Positions 7,959-15,460 of a stretch of DNA of 64,000 nt are shown here, piece by piece (position 1 is the stretch's first letter; each line of letters begins with the position of its first letter). The notes beneath the pieces were generated by a model. That model saw only the letters and a program-made list of their open reading frames with translations. It had not been told where the DNA came from and did not search any database. Made by a program: the position numbers and the translations under genes. The stretch is from an uncultured Ruminococcus sp. GTDB lineage: Bacteria; Bacillota; Clostridia; Oscillospirales; Ruminococcaceae. The stretch spans positions 1 to 64,000 of the forward strand of contig CANQJV010000002.1 in assembly GCA_947624295.1 (NCBI GenBank). The letters are read 5' to 3'.

Positions 7959-9842
7959 ATGAAAAAATTAACAAAGACTTTGCTTTCGTTTGTATCAGCA
8001 TCAGCATTGTCCGTTACTATGGGCTCATCTATACCTGCTGTAATCGGTCAGACTGAAACTGTATCGGCTGTTGATACTAATAACGATGACTGGCTCCACG
8101 CTGAAGGCAGCCGTCTTTACGATATGAACGGCAACGAAGTATGGATTACAGGCGCAAACTGGTTCGGTCTGAACTGTATCGAATATTCTCCGCATTATCT
8201 CTATGCAGGTGATATTGACGATATGCTTCAGGAAGTCGCTGACAGAGGTATCAATGTTATCCGTTTCCCTATTTCGACTGAACTCATTCTCTCGTGGATG
8301 AACGGTACGCCTTATCAGATAAGCTCGGGCGGTATGCAGGCTGTATATAATCCTCCTGTAGACCAAGATGACGGAAACGGCGGTGTCATTAAAGCAGGAA
8401 CTTATGGTAATCTTAACAAGGATTTCGTTGAGGCTGACGGTAAAACTCTCATCACAAGTGACCGTGGTTTTGATATTATCCTCGATAAGTGCAAAAAATA
8501 CGGTATTAAGGCTTTCATCGATATTCATAGCCCTCACGCTGATAATTCGGGTCATAACTACAATTTGTGGTACGGCAAGGAAACAGCTGACGGTACTATG
8601 ATTACAACGGAAATATGGCAGGATACACTTGTGTGGATTGCTGATAAATACAAAAATAATGATACACTTATCGGCTACGACCTCAAAAATGAACCGCACG
8701 GCAAAGGTCCTGAAGGCGATAAGGCTGCTAAATGGGACGGCTCTACTGATGAGAACAACTGGGCTTATGCCGCTACAAAATGCGCTGAGGCTATACTCGA
8801 TGTCAACCCTAATGCTCTTATTTTCATTGAGGGCGTTGAACAGTCCCTTAGCGGTGCAATGCCCGGCGATTACTGGGGTATCGCTGACAGACGTGATAAT
8901 TCCCCTTATATCGGAGCTTGGTGGGGCGGTAACTTCCGTGGCGCAAGAGAATACCCCATTCAGCCTAAACAGGGTACAAGTCAGATTGTCTACTCTCCGC
9001 ACGATTACGGTCCGTCAGTTTACGCTCAAACATGGTTCGATAAGGATTTCACAACACAAACTCTCCTCGATGATTACTGGTATGATACTTGGGCATATAT
9101 CAACGCTGAAGATATTGCTCCCGAACTCATCGGCGAATGGGGAGGTCATATGGACGGTGCTGAAAATCAGAAGTGGATGGAACTCCTCCGTGACTATATG
9201 ATTAGCCACCATATCAATCATACTTTCTGGTGCCTTAATACAAACTCCGGCGATACAGGCGGATTATGGGCAAATATTTCGTGCGGTCAACAGGCAGGCT
9301 CTACTCAGATTACATGGGAAGAAGAAAAATACGCCCTTCTGGAAAAAGCTCTCTGGCAGACGCAGGAAACAGGTAAATATATCGGTCTCGACCACCAAAT
9401 CGCTCTCGGACAGAACGGTCTTTCACTGAATCAGTTCTATGCTGATTACGCAGGAACTGAGGGAAGTAACCTCGACGGCGGTACTGTCGTAAAGGACGGC
9501 AAACCTGTTGTGACAAATCCCGATGAAAAGCCGACAACTGCACTATCAACTGAAAATCCGACTACCGCAAAACCGTCTGATACTACTACTTCAGCAACCA
9601 CTGACGGCGGACAAAGTGATACAAATCTCCTCGGTGATGCAAATTGCGACGGCGAAGTCAATATGGCTGATGTTGCATCGATAATCCAGCATATAGGTAA
9701 TCACGATGCATATGCGTTGTCGGAACAGGGCGTTGCAAATGTTGATATGTGCGACGGCACTGCCGGTATCACGGGCAATGATGCTTTAGCAGTGCAGTTG
9801 CTTGTGGCAAAACAGATTACTAAGCTCCCGTATGTTGAATGA
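7959..9842 (+). CDS. Secreted GH5 endoglucanase with C-terminal type I dockerin
   Basis: Cellulosomal glycoside hydrolase family 5, probably an endo-beta-1,4-glucanase. A signal peptide covers about residues 1-37. The catalytic (beta/alpha)8 domain spans about 45-500. The acid/base glutamate is in YDLKNEPHG (near residue 245) and the nucleophile in ELIGEWGGH (near 392). A Thr/Ser/Pro-rich linker (about 520-555) leads to a dockerin with two calcium-loop repeats, LLGDANCDGEVNMADVASII and a more divergent second one containing GITGNDALAVQLL. The dockerin is almost the same type as that of ScaC, so both probably dock on the same cohesin. AGAGGGG precedes the ATG. Exact substrate preference is not readable here. 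Confidence 0.93.
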   Translation: MKKLTKTLLSFVSASALSVTMGSSIPAVIGQTETVSAVDTNNDDWLHAEGSRLYDMNGNEVWITGANWFGLNCIEYSPHYLYAGDIDDMLQEVADRGINVIRFPISTELILSWMNGTPYQISSGGMQAVYNPPVDQDDGNGGVIKAGTYGNLNKDFVEADGKTLITSDRGFDIILDKCKKYGIKAFIDIHSPHADNSGHNYNLWYGKETADGTMITTEIWQDTLVWIADKYKNNDTLIGYDLKNEPHGKGPEGDKAAKWDGSTDENNWAYAATKCAEAILDVNPNALIFIEGVEQSLSGAMPGDYWGIADRRDNSPYIGAWWGGNFRGAREYPIQPKQGTSQIVYSPHDYGPSVYAQTWFDKDFTTQTLLDDYWYDTWAYINAEDIAPELIGEWGGHMDGAENQKWMELLRDYMISHHINHTFWCLNTNSGDTGGLWANISCGQQAGSTQITWEEEKYALLEKALWQTQETGKYIGLDHQIALGQNGLSLNQFYADYAGTEGSNLDGGTVVKDGKPVVTNPDEKPTTALSTENPTTAKPSDTTTSATTDGGQSDTNLLGDANCDGEVNMADVASIIQHIGNHDAYALSEQGVANVDMCDGTAGITGNDALAVQLLVAKQITKLPYVE

Positions 9843-9850
9843 TATAACCA

Positions 9851-9880
9851 AAAGCGAATCCTAAGGGGTTCGCTTTTTTT
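9851..9880 (+). terminator. Terminator after GH5-dockerin gene
   Basis: AAAGCGAATCC / GGGTTCGCTTT stem with one T-G wobble, 4-nt loop and TTTTTTT tail. The same stem sequence recurs after the next gene at 11005-11036. Confidence 0.85.
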
Positions 9881-9948
9881 GATATTTTTTTCCGTAAAAT
9901 TCCTTGATTTTTGTATATAACATAGATTTTCTTATGCAATTTTCATAT

Positions 9949-9967
9949 AAAAAAAAAAAAAAAAAAA
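9949..9967 (+). repeat. A19 homopolymer in the promoter region of the LRR-dockerin gene
   Basis: A run of 19 adenines ends 4 nt before TATAAT (9972-9977), which is the likely -10 of the next gene. No good -35 is seen at 17 nt because the tract occupies that position. Length changes by slippage would shift any upstream element relative to the -10. Confidence 0.75.
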
Positions 9968-10004
9968 CTATTATAATTATATAAAAATTTCATGGAGGTA
10001 TTAT

Positions 10005-10997
10005 ATGAATATCAAAAAATTTGTTGCAGGTGTTCTTTCTTTTTGTGTGGTTGCAGGTGCAGTGCCTGTCAGTGCTGTAAAATTTGTTGACAATTCAATT
10101 GTCGCAAGCGCAGCTGATTACACTGAGGGTACTTATGAATCACTCACTTATCAAAAATATGATGACTATGTTGTTATTTCAGGTTGTGACGAATCCGCCG
10201 AAAGTGTTGACATTCCTGCTGAAATAGAGGGATTGCCCGTTACAGAAATAGGTTTTGGGGCTTTTAGAAATTGTTCAAGCCTTACTAATGTAACAATTCC
10301 TGATAGTGTTACAAAAATAGGCGACTATGCTTTTTCTGGAACTCCATGGTTTGAAAACAAACGAGAAGAAAATCCATTAGTAATTGTAAATAATATTCTT
10401 ATTGATGGATCAACTTGTGAAGGAGATATAATTATCCCTGATTCTGTGACAACAGTTGGTGGACGGGCATTCTATGAGTCTAAAATTACATCAATTGTAC
10501 TTCCAGAAAGTGTAACAAAAATAGAGGCTTTAGCATTCGGATACTGTGAATCTCTTAAGGATGTCACTATCTTAAATGCTAATTGTGATATTCATGATTG
10601 GCATGATATTGGAATGTATGATTCACATATATTTTATGATGGTTACTACAATGAGAGCTTAAAACCTATTCTTCATGGATATGATGATTCAACCGCACAA
10701 GCATATGCTGAAAAATTTAGCTTAGAATTTGTAATCATAGGAACAGATATTGTACTCGGTGATGTCAACGGCGATAATCTGATTGACGCAAGTGACGCTT
10801 CGCAGATACTCGCTATCTACTCAGTGCAGTCAACAGGCGGTACTCCCGTAGAATCAGCAGAACAGCTTTTGTCGGCTGATGTCAACGGCGACGGTCTGAC
10901 TGACGCAAGCGACGCATCAACAATTCTCGCATATTACGCTTATGTTTCAACAGGCGGAACAGATAACATAGAAACATTTATGGCAAATAATGTCTGA
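10005..10997 (+). CDS. Secreted leucine-rich repeat (BspA-like) protein with C-terminal dockerin
   Basis: Extracellular protein of 330 residues. After a signal peptide (about 1-36) come LRR_5/BspA-type repeats (for example LTNVTIPDSVTKIGDYAF and IVLPESVTKIEALAFGYCE, residues about 75-210), a fold used for binding and not catalysis. The C-terminus (about 245-330) is a dockerin with two clear calcium repeats, GDVNGDNLIDASDASQIL and ADVNGDGLTDASDASTIL. These resemble the ScaB/CttA dockerins (DASxAS...YYS..STGG) more than the GH5 dockerin. GGAGG precedes the ATG. The middle repeat region looks more AT-rich than the dockerin end, which may reflect recombination. Ligand unknown. Confidence 0.87.
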   Translation: MNIKKFVAGVLSFCVVAGAVPVSAVKFVDNSIVASAADYTEGTYESLTYQKYDDYVVISGCDESAESVDIPAEIEGLPVTEIGFGAFRNCSSLTNVTIPDSVTKIGDYAFSGTPWFENKREENPLVIVNNILIDGSTCEGDIIIPDSVTTVGGRAFYESKITSIVLPESVTKIEALAFGYCESLKDVTILNANCDIHDWHDIGMYDSHIFYDGYYNESLKPILHGYDDSTAQAYAEKFSLEFVIIGTDIVLGDVNGDNLIDASDASQILAIYSVQSTGGTPVESAEQLLSADVNGDGLTDASDASTILAYYAYVSTGGTDNIETFMANNV

Positions 10998-11004
10998 AAA
11001 CAGT

Positions 11005-11036
11005 ACAAAAGCGAATCCTACGGGGTTCGCTTTTGT
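11005..11036. terminator. Bidirectional terminator between LRR-dockerin gene and DUF4363 gene
   Basis: ACAAAAGCGAATCC / GGGTTCGCTTTTGT inverted repeat between convergent genes, near-identical to the stem at 9851-9880. Confidence 0.8.
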
Positions 11037-11414
11037 TCAGAATATACTGTTTATTTTCGGGATTTCGCCGTTACGGAGCAAATCAAGCATATTTTCAAGT
11101 TCCGTGAGTTCGGACAGAAGTTCATCGCTGTCATTTTCGGCAAGATGTTTTACTCTTGCACATATTCTGTCGATTTCAGCAAGTTTGTTGTTTTGTATGA
11201 GGACTGCCGCACCTGCACGGAAATTCTCCCATTCCGTTTCGATTTCTTTTGTTAATTCAATTGCTTTTTCTTTTTCGTCCGAAGAAAAAAGTTCTTCTGC
11301 CTGCATGGAAAGCGATATAATATATTTACATTTGCCGTTTATCCATGTACCCGAAAATATGCTTGTCAATATAAGCAGGCATATTATAAATACACTTATC
11401 TTAATTCTTGTCAT
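11037..11414 (-). CDS. DUF4363-type small membrane-anchored protein
   Basis: A 125-residue protein with one N-terminal membrane segment (ISVFIICLLILTSIFSG) and a helical, Glu/Lys-rich outer domain. The family call DUF4363 rests on size, topology and its place directly behind a DUF421 gene, a pairing known in spore-forming Firmicutes. The track starts at 11465, but a GGGGG-type SD fits the ATG at 11414 and removes 17 non-membrane residues. It overlaps the DUF421 gene by 14 nt, so the two are probably coupled. Function is unknown. Confidence 0.7.
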   Translation of the reverse strand: MTRIKISVFIICLLILTSIFSGTWINGKCKYIISLSMQAEELFSSDEKEKAIELTKEIETEWENFRAGAAVLIQNNKLAEIDRICARVKHLAENDSDELLSELTELENMLDLLRNGEIPKINSIF

Positions 11415-12126
11415 TTTCTTTTCCCCCTTTAATTTCAGTGGGCGATTGGTCTTTTTTTGGTGCAATAAAGCAATTACCAGTGCCGTCAGCGGTCATTATG
11501 AAAATGTCTGAAGTTTTTATTCCTGATTTTTTGGAAACATTTTTAACAAATTGCTCATTGAATCCGAGTGATTTCAATGCTGCCCGCATAACAACACCGT
11601 CCGAAACAATAACTTGCGGAGGGTCAATATTATCAGCAGGTATATTCAAATCCTCTCTTGTTGGAATGTCCTTTTCAGGTTTTTTCATGATTGAAATACT
11701 GCCTGTTGTTTCAACAATAGCAAACTGTACTTCAGATATATCAAAAATATCTCTTCCTCTAAGTGCGGTCATGAGGTCATCAACTGAAAAACGCAGTTCA
11801 CGCATAACATTTCTGTTGATTTTGCCGTTGCTGATGATGATTTTCGGGCTTCCTGAAATTATTTTGCGCAGTTTAGGCATACGCAGTATAAGCCATGAGA
11901 CAATTACTTCAAAACAGACAAGCGAAAGAATAGGCGTTACTCCTACTATTACAGGTATATCTGTATCTTCCAGAGGCAAGGTTGCTATGTTTGATACAAG
12001 TATCGTTATTACAAGTTCAGACGGCTGTAATTCACCCAGTTGACGTTTCCCCATAAGCCGTACAGAGAAAACAACAAGTATATATAGTATAAGTGAACGT
12101 ATAATAATTATTGACAATAAAAACAA
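11401..12126 (-). CDS. DUF421 (YetF-like) membrane protein
   Basis: Protein of 241 residues with about three N-terminal membrane helices and a cytoplasmic DUF421 domain. Family marks are VRLMGKRQLGELQPSELVITILVSNIA near the N-terminus and the later ELRFSVDDLMTALRGRDIFDISEVQFAIVETTGSIS. YetF-domain proteins are widespread in spore-formers. Some have been tied to spore germination, but this one is functionally unassigned. It is transcribed with the overlapping DUF4363 gene. Confidence 0.85.
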   Translation of the reverse strand: MFLLSIIIIRSLILYILVVFSVRLMGKRQLGELQPSELVITILVSNIATLPLEDTDIPVIVGVTPILSLVCFEVIVSWLILRMPKLRKIISGSPKIIISNGKINRNVMRELRFSVDDLMTALRGRDIFDISEVQFAIVETTGSISIMKKPEKDIPTREDLNIPADNIDPPQVIVSDGVVMRAALKSLGFNEQFVKNVSKKSGIKTSDIFIMTADGTGNCFIAPKKDQSPTEIKGGKENDKN

Positions 12127-12244
12127 CTCCTTTTTTGAATATTATTTCTCAGGAAAATTTTTTTATTCATGAATATTATTTTTGATATGTGCAATAATAT
12201 AATCAGGCTTACGAAAGCTGAAAAATAAAAAGGAGTGTTTAGTT

Positions 12245-12427
12245 ATGGATAACAAGCACAAAAATGACAGCATCAAATGTACCGTTTCACAGTGTCAGCA
12301 CAACATGGTGACAGAGAATTACTGTTCACTTGGCTGTATCTCAGTCGGCACACACGAAAGCAACCCCACTGTACCTGAATGTACAGACTGCAATAGCTTT
12401 GTAAAACGTACAGGCTGTTGCCAGTAA
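12245..12427 (+). CDS. DUF1540 cysteine-rich small protein
   Basis: A 60-residue protein with eight cysteines, including the family spacing CTVSQCQHN and a terminal GCC. DUF1540 proteins are thought to bind metal through their cysteines, but their role is unknown. AAGGAG precedes the ATG and a terminator follows at once, so it is monocistronic. Confidence 0.85.
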   Translation: MDNKHKNDSIKCTVSQCQHNMVTENYCSLGCISVGTHESNPTVPECTDCNSFVKRTGCCQ

Positions 12428-12430
12428 ACA

Positions 12431-12451
12431 AAGGCGGATTTTTTCCGCCTT
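12431..12451 (+). terminator. Terminator after DUF1540 gene
   Basis: AAGGCGGA / TCCGCCTT 8-bp stem with a T-rich loop just after the stop codon. The tail is only weakly T-rich. Confidence 0.6.
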
Positions 12452-12461
12452 ACATATATAC

Positions 12462-12610
12462 TAAAGGCAACATCGCATAAAGTTAATTTAACAAGCACAT
12501 TTGTTTGTACTTTTCGTCACTTTGCACAAGAACTTCTTGCCAAATCTCAATTAAAATGTGTTGTTTTTATAAAATTTGCCGAAAATATGATTGCATATCT
12601 GCATTGCCGT
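12462..12610 (+). repeat. MITE-like element, degenerate copy A
   Basis: Begins CTAAAGGCAACATCGCATAAA and shares the inner core TTTTCGTCA...TGCACAAGA with copies at 50910-51055 and 51757-51901. The right end is decayed. It fills most of the 395-bp gap between the DUF1540 gene and ireB. The rest of that gap holds only the ireB promoter. Confidence 0.55.
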
Positions 12611-12743
12611 TCTGTACAGCGTTATTTTTAGCATACTTGCAATTTATATGTTGAACAGCAACAGCTTTTCAACAGAACATTTGTGCATATCAGCCAAAAT
12701 TTATATGTAAATACAGTCAAATCGGGAAAATTTTTTTAAGTGC

Positions 12744-12772
12744 TTGCATTTTCTATGATTTTTTGTTATAAT
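12744..12772 (+). promoter_or_regulatory. Promoter of ireB
   Basis: TTGCAT (12744-12749), 17-nt spacer, TATAAT (12767-12772), with the gene starting about 45 nt downstream. Confidence 0.75.
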
Positions 12773-12822
12773 ATATATATTAAGCTGTTAATAAATAAAT
12801 TTTCCTTAAGGAGGCTTTAATA

Positions 12823-13068
12823 ATGGTTGACCAGACAATGACGTTCAAAGTCGGTGATGACGGACAGGAAGATATAAGAAAAAATCTTCGTATTATTTAT
12901 GATGCCCTCGTCGAAAAAGGTTATAATCCCATAAATCAGATTGTAGGCTATATTCTTTCAGAGGACCCGACCTACATAACTACTCACAATAACGCAAGAA
13001 ATCTCATACGCCATATTGACCGTGATGAACTTCTTCAGGTGCTTGTGAAATCATATCTTCAGGTGTGA
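12823..13068 (+). CDS. ireB: IreB family regulatory phosphoprotein (UPF0297)
   Basis: An 81-residue protein matching the IreB/YrzL family along its whole length ([17 protein letters not shown]...[26 protein letters not shown]). In Enterococcus faecalis IreB is phosphorylated by the Ser/Thr kinase IreK and affects cephalosporin tolerance. The N-terminal threonine region that carries the phosphosites is present. The usual neighbours ruvX and DUF1292 are absent, and a Uma2 gene follows after 4 nt. AAGGAGG lies 8-9 nt before the ATG. Confidence 0.92.
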   Translation: MVDQTMTFKVGDDGQEDIRKNLRIIYDALVEKGYNPINQIVGYILSEDPTYITTHNNARNLIRHIDRDELLQVLVKSYLQV

Positions 13069-13072
13069 GACT

Positions 13073-13618
13073 ATGCCTGTATCTAAAGAAAAATATACAG
13101 CAGAGGAATATTTTTCACATACGTCTGAAAATAATCTGCATTGTGAACTTGTTGAGGGCGAAATAGTTTGTTTTGCCTCTCCAAACCGCATTCATCAGGA
13201 AATAACAGGCGAAATCTATGCCGAAATACGTAATTTTATAAAAAACAAAAAAGGCTTATGTAAAGTATTTGTATCGCCTTTTGATGTTAAATTAGATGAC
13301 TGTAACGTTGTACAGCCCGATGTTTTTGTTGTATGCGATTCTTCCAAAATTAACGACAAATATTGTGACGGAGTCCCTGATTTTATTGTTGAGGTGATTT
13401 CAACAAACAGGAGCGATGATATTGTGCGGAAACTTGCCCTTTACAGCCGTCACGGCGTGCGTGAATACTGGATTGTTGACCCGAAAAACAAAAGAACTAT
13501 TGTTTATTTTTTTGAGAAAAATAATTTCCCTGATATATATACTTTCGATACGGATATTCCCGTAAGCATATATGACAGCAAAATTTCAATAAACATAGCT
13601 GAATTGTTAAATTACTAA
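13073..13618 (+). CDS. Uma2-family (DUF820) putative PD-(D/E)XK nuclease
   Basis: A 181-residue Uma2/DUF820 protein. The nuclease-like core is visible as HCELVEGEIV near the N-terminus, VVQPDVFVVCD in the middle, then DFIVEVIST and the conserved LALYSRHGVREYWIVDPKNK. The family is predicted to be an endonuclease and is abundant in cyanobacteria; its function in Firmicutes is unclear. It follows ireB by 4 nt, presumably co-transcribed, and ends at a strong terminator. Confidence 0.87.
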   Translation: MPVSKEKYTAEEYFSHTSENNLHCELVEGEIVCFASPNRIHQEITGEIYAEIRNFIKNKKGLCKVFVSPFDVKLDDCNVVQPDVFVVCDSSKINDKYCDGVPDFIVEVISTNRSDDIVRKLALYSRHGVREYWIVDPKNKRTIVYFFEKNNFPDIYTFDTDIPVSIYDSKISINIAELLNY

Positions 13619-13622
13619 AATA

Positions 13623-13650
13623 AAAAGCAGACGGACAAGTCTGCTTTTTT
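13623..13650 (+). terminator. Terminator of ireB-uma2 transcript
   Basis: AAAAGCAGAC / GTCTGCTTTT 10-bp stem with 6-nt loop and T6 tail. Confidence 0.9.
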
Positions 13651-13710
13651 ATTGTCAGTAACTTTATGTTAATATTATTATCCGTTTAGTGTATGTAATT
13701 ATTCGAAAGA

Positions 13711-13759
13711 AATAAGTTATACTAATAGTATGTTATAATAACTGTTAGTAGGTGACTTT
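13711..13759 (+). promoter_or_regulatory. Promoter/operator region of XRE regulator
   Basis: ACTAATAGTA (13721-13730) lies just before TATAATAACTGTTAGTAGG. Near-identical TATAATAACTATAAGTAG and ACTAATAGT occur before the next gene (14164-14201), suggesting one regulator binds both sites. Confidence 0.5.
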
Positions 13760-14083
13760 ATGAATTTTGAATCAGTCGGTAAAAATATAAGAAAGTACAG
13801 AACAGATAAGAAAATGAGTCAGGAAAAACTTGCTGAACTTTCATATCTTTCACCAACTTATATAGGTATGATTGAACGTGCGGATAAAACTCCGTCCCTC
13901 ACAACATTGGTAAATATCGCAAATGCTCTTGATGTTACTGCTGATATGCTTCTTTGTGATGTCCTTAACAGGCACAATGAAATTAAAAGCTCAATTCTTA
14001 TTGACAAGATAAACAGTCTTTCAGAAAAAGACAGAAAATGTATTTATGCTGTTATTGAAACATTTCTTGAAAATTCTGAGTAA
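13760..14083 (+). CDS. XRE-family helix-turn-helix regulator
   Basis: A 107-residue DNA-binding protein. The Cro/CI-type HTH fills residues about 5-62 (IRKYRTDKKMSQEKLAELSYLSPTYIGMIERADKTPSL), followed by a short helical tail that may dimerise. No sensor domain is present. The promoter carries ACTAATAGT-like repeats that recur before the next gene, so self-regulation plus control of that neighbour is likely. A hairpin with a T-run (AAAAAGTCTG...CAGACTTTTTTT, about 14101-14133) separates the two genes. Confidence 0.87.
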   Translation: MNFESVGKNIRKYRTDKKMSQEKLAELSYLSPTYIGMIERADKTPSLTTLVNIANALDVTADMLLCDVLNRHNEIKSSILIDKINSLSEKDRKCIYAVIETFLENSE

Positions 14084-14222
14084 TTTTAGACATCTTAGTA
14101 TAAAAAGTCTGTATTTATTGCAGACTTTTTTTATTTTTAACTTGATTTCTCAGGAAATATATATTATAATAACTATAAGTAGTTTAAGTATTACTAATAG
14201 TTACAAAAAGGAGAAATCAGAA

Positions 14223-14435
14223 ATGAATGATATTTTTAAGAAAATTGCAGAATCACAAAGTGTTTCAGAAGATGAGGTGAAAAACGAAATCTCAAAAGCT
14301 GTCAGAATTGCAATGAAGTCTGATGACCCGATAGCAAGAGAATTTTGGGATAAAATTGCTCCAAACAGTGAAGAACTATCTACAGAAGAAGTTATTGAAA
14401 AAATAGCCTTTTTTATTAGAAAATTTTACATATAA
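14223..14435 (+). CDS. Small Spo0A C-terminal-domain-like protein
   Basis: A 70-residue protein. The ORF track starts far upstream at 14046, but AAGGAG 8-9 nt before the ATG at 14223 fixes the start. The sequence (VSEDEVKNEISKAVRIA...DPIAREFWDKIAPNSEELSTEEVIEKIAFFI) follows the pattern of small clostridial proteins annotated as Spo0A C-terminal-domain-like, without a receiver domain. DNA binding is not proven. Its promoter repeats the operator-like sequence of the adjacent XRE gene, so the two are probably co-regulated. Confidence 0.6.
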   Translation: MNDIFKKIAESQSVSEDEVKNEISKAVRIAMKSDDPIAREFWDKIAPNSEELSTEEVIEKIAFFIRKFYI

Positions 14436-14506
14436 TAAAATCCTTCATATGTGATATAATACTTTTGCGGAAGAAATTCCGCACTCCACTCAGGGAGTGA
14501 TTGCAA

Positions 14507-15238
14507 ATGAAGTATATTATTCCTGCCGTCCTTACTGCAATAGCTATGCCTGTATCGTCAGTGTACGCACTTGACAATACTGTAATAGGCTACGGACAAG
14601 GCGTGTCGAAAGATAACCTTAACCGTCCGCTTGACGCTTTGCAGTTCAACGAAAAATACAGCGACTATGATGCCTTCGCTGTATCTCAGGACGAAAAAAG
14701 AATCATCATAACTTTTGACCAAGGTTATGAAAACGGCTATACTGCTGATATACTCGATACCCTGAAAGAAAAAAATGTAAAAGCAATTTTCTTTTTAACA
14801 GGCGATTACGCTAAAAAAGAAGAATCACTTGTAAAGCGAATGATTCAAGAGGGGCATACTCTCGGGAATCATGGTATGACACACGCAAGTATTCCTAAAC
14901 TTTCGCAGACAGAGGCGGAAGAAGAAATAATGTCACTGCACAACTTCGTACTAAACAATTACGGCTATGAAATGCAGTATTTCCGATGTCCGTGCGGTGA
15001 ATATTCGGAGCAGGCACTTGAAACTGTTCAGAAATGCGGTTACAAGACTGTTTTCTGGAGTTTCGCCTATGTTGACTGGATAACAGATAAACAGCCGTCT
15101 ACAGCAGAGGGTTTGCAGAAACTTACTGAATCGGCTCACGGCGGAGAAATTCTGTTACTGCATTCAGTTTCAGCGACAAATGCACAAATTTTAGGAGAAG
15201 TAATAGACAATTTCAGGGAACAGGGGTTCACGGTATAA
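14507..15238 (+). CDS. PdaA-type secreted polysaccharide deacetylase
   Basis: NodB-fold deacetylase resembling PdaA, which removes N-acetyl from muramic acid for spore-cortex muramic-delta-lactam. A signal peptide (about 1-24) precedes the domain. Motif 1 reads TFDQGYENGY (PdaA has FDNGYENG), the metal histidines are in GNHGMTH, and motif 3 reads FRCPCGEYS where the family usually has RPPRG. VFWSFAYVDW and LLLHSVS complete the fold. The track uses TTG at 14501, but AGGGAG (14492-14497) is 9 nt from the ATG at 14507. The muramic-lactam role is inferred from similarity and fits the germination genes nearby. Confidence 0.83.
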   Translation: MKYIIPAVLTAIAMPVSSVYALDNTVIGYGQGVSKDNLNRPLDALQFNEKYSDYDAFAVSQDEKRIIITFDQGYENGYTADILDTLKEKNVKAIFFLTGDYAKKEESLVKRMIQEGHTLGNHGMTHASIPKLSQTEAEEEIMSLHNFVLNNYGYEMQYFRCPCGEYSEQALETVQKCGYKTVFWSFAYVDWITDKQPSTAEGLQKLTESAHGGEILLLHSVSATNAQILGEVIDNFREQGFTV

Positions 15239-15243
15239 AAAAT

Positions 15244-15272
15244 ACACCGCTCGTTAAAAAAACGGGCGGTGT
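15244..15272. terminator. Convergent terminator of pdaA-like gene and the SPFH operon
   Basis: ACACCGCTCGTT / AACGGGCGGTGT stem with an A-rich loop. A second hairpin GTGCGGA...TCCGCAC follows at 15278-15310. Confidence 0.75.
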
Positions 15273-15334
15273 TGTTTGTGCGGACAGTTCCCCAACTGTT
15301 TCCTCCGCACTATTCCCTAAATATGGCAGATGGC

Positions 15335-15433
15335 TTAGTCAAATATATCAAATATAAGGTCAAATGCACCCATAATAATGTCTATTATTATATCGATTGT
15401 ATCGGACAAAAACCTTTTTTTACGTTTCCTCAT
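15335..15433 (-). CDS. Candidate 32-residue amphipathic micro-protein
   Basis: On the minus strand AAAAGGAG is 7 nt from an ATG opening a 32-codon frame. It has a basic head, MRKRKKRF, then a hydrophobic stretch with regularly spaced aspartates ending FDLIFDIFD. The preceding micro-ORF ends in the similar FNVIFDFMFN, which suggests an ancient duplication. It is too short for the ORF track and its function is unknown. A membrane-active or membrane-bound peptide is inferred. Confidence 0.5.
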   Translation of the reverse strand: MRKRKKRFLSDTIDIIIDIIMGAFDLIFDIFD

Positions 15434-15460
15434 ATTAACGCTCCTTTTACGGCATATGTT

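Noticed and set aside
8025-9002. 325-aa minus-strand ORF opposite the GH5 gene
   Set aside because: It is antisense to a clear catalytic domain, lacks an SD and has no family pattern; a shadow of codon bias.
14046-14222. N-terminal extension of the small Spo0A-C-like protein
   Set aside because: It overlaps the XRE gene and its terminator; a strong SD fixes the start at 14223.
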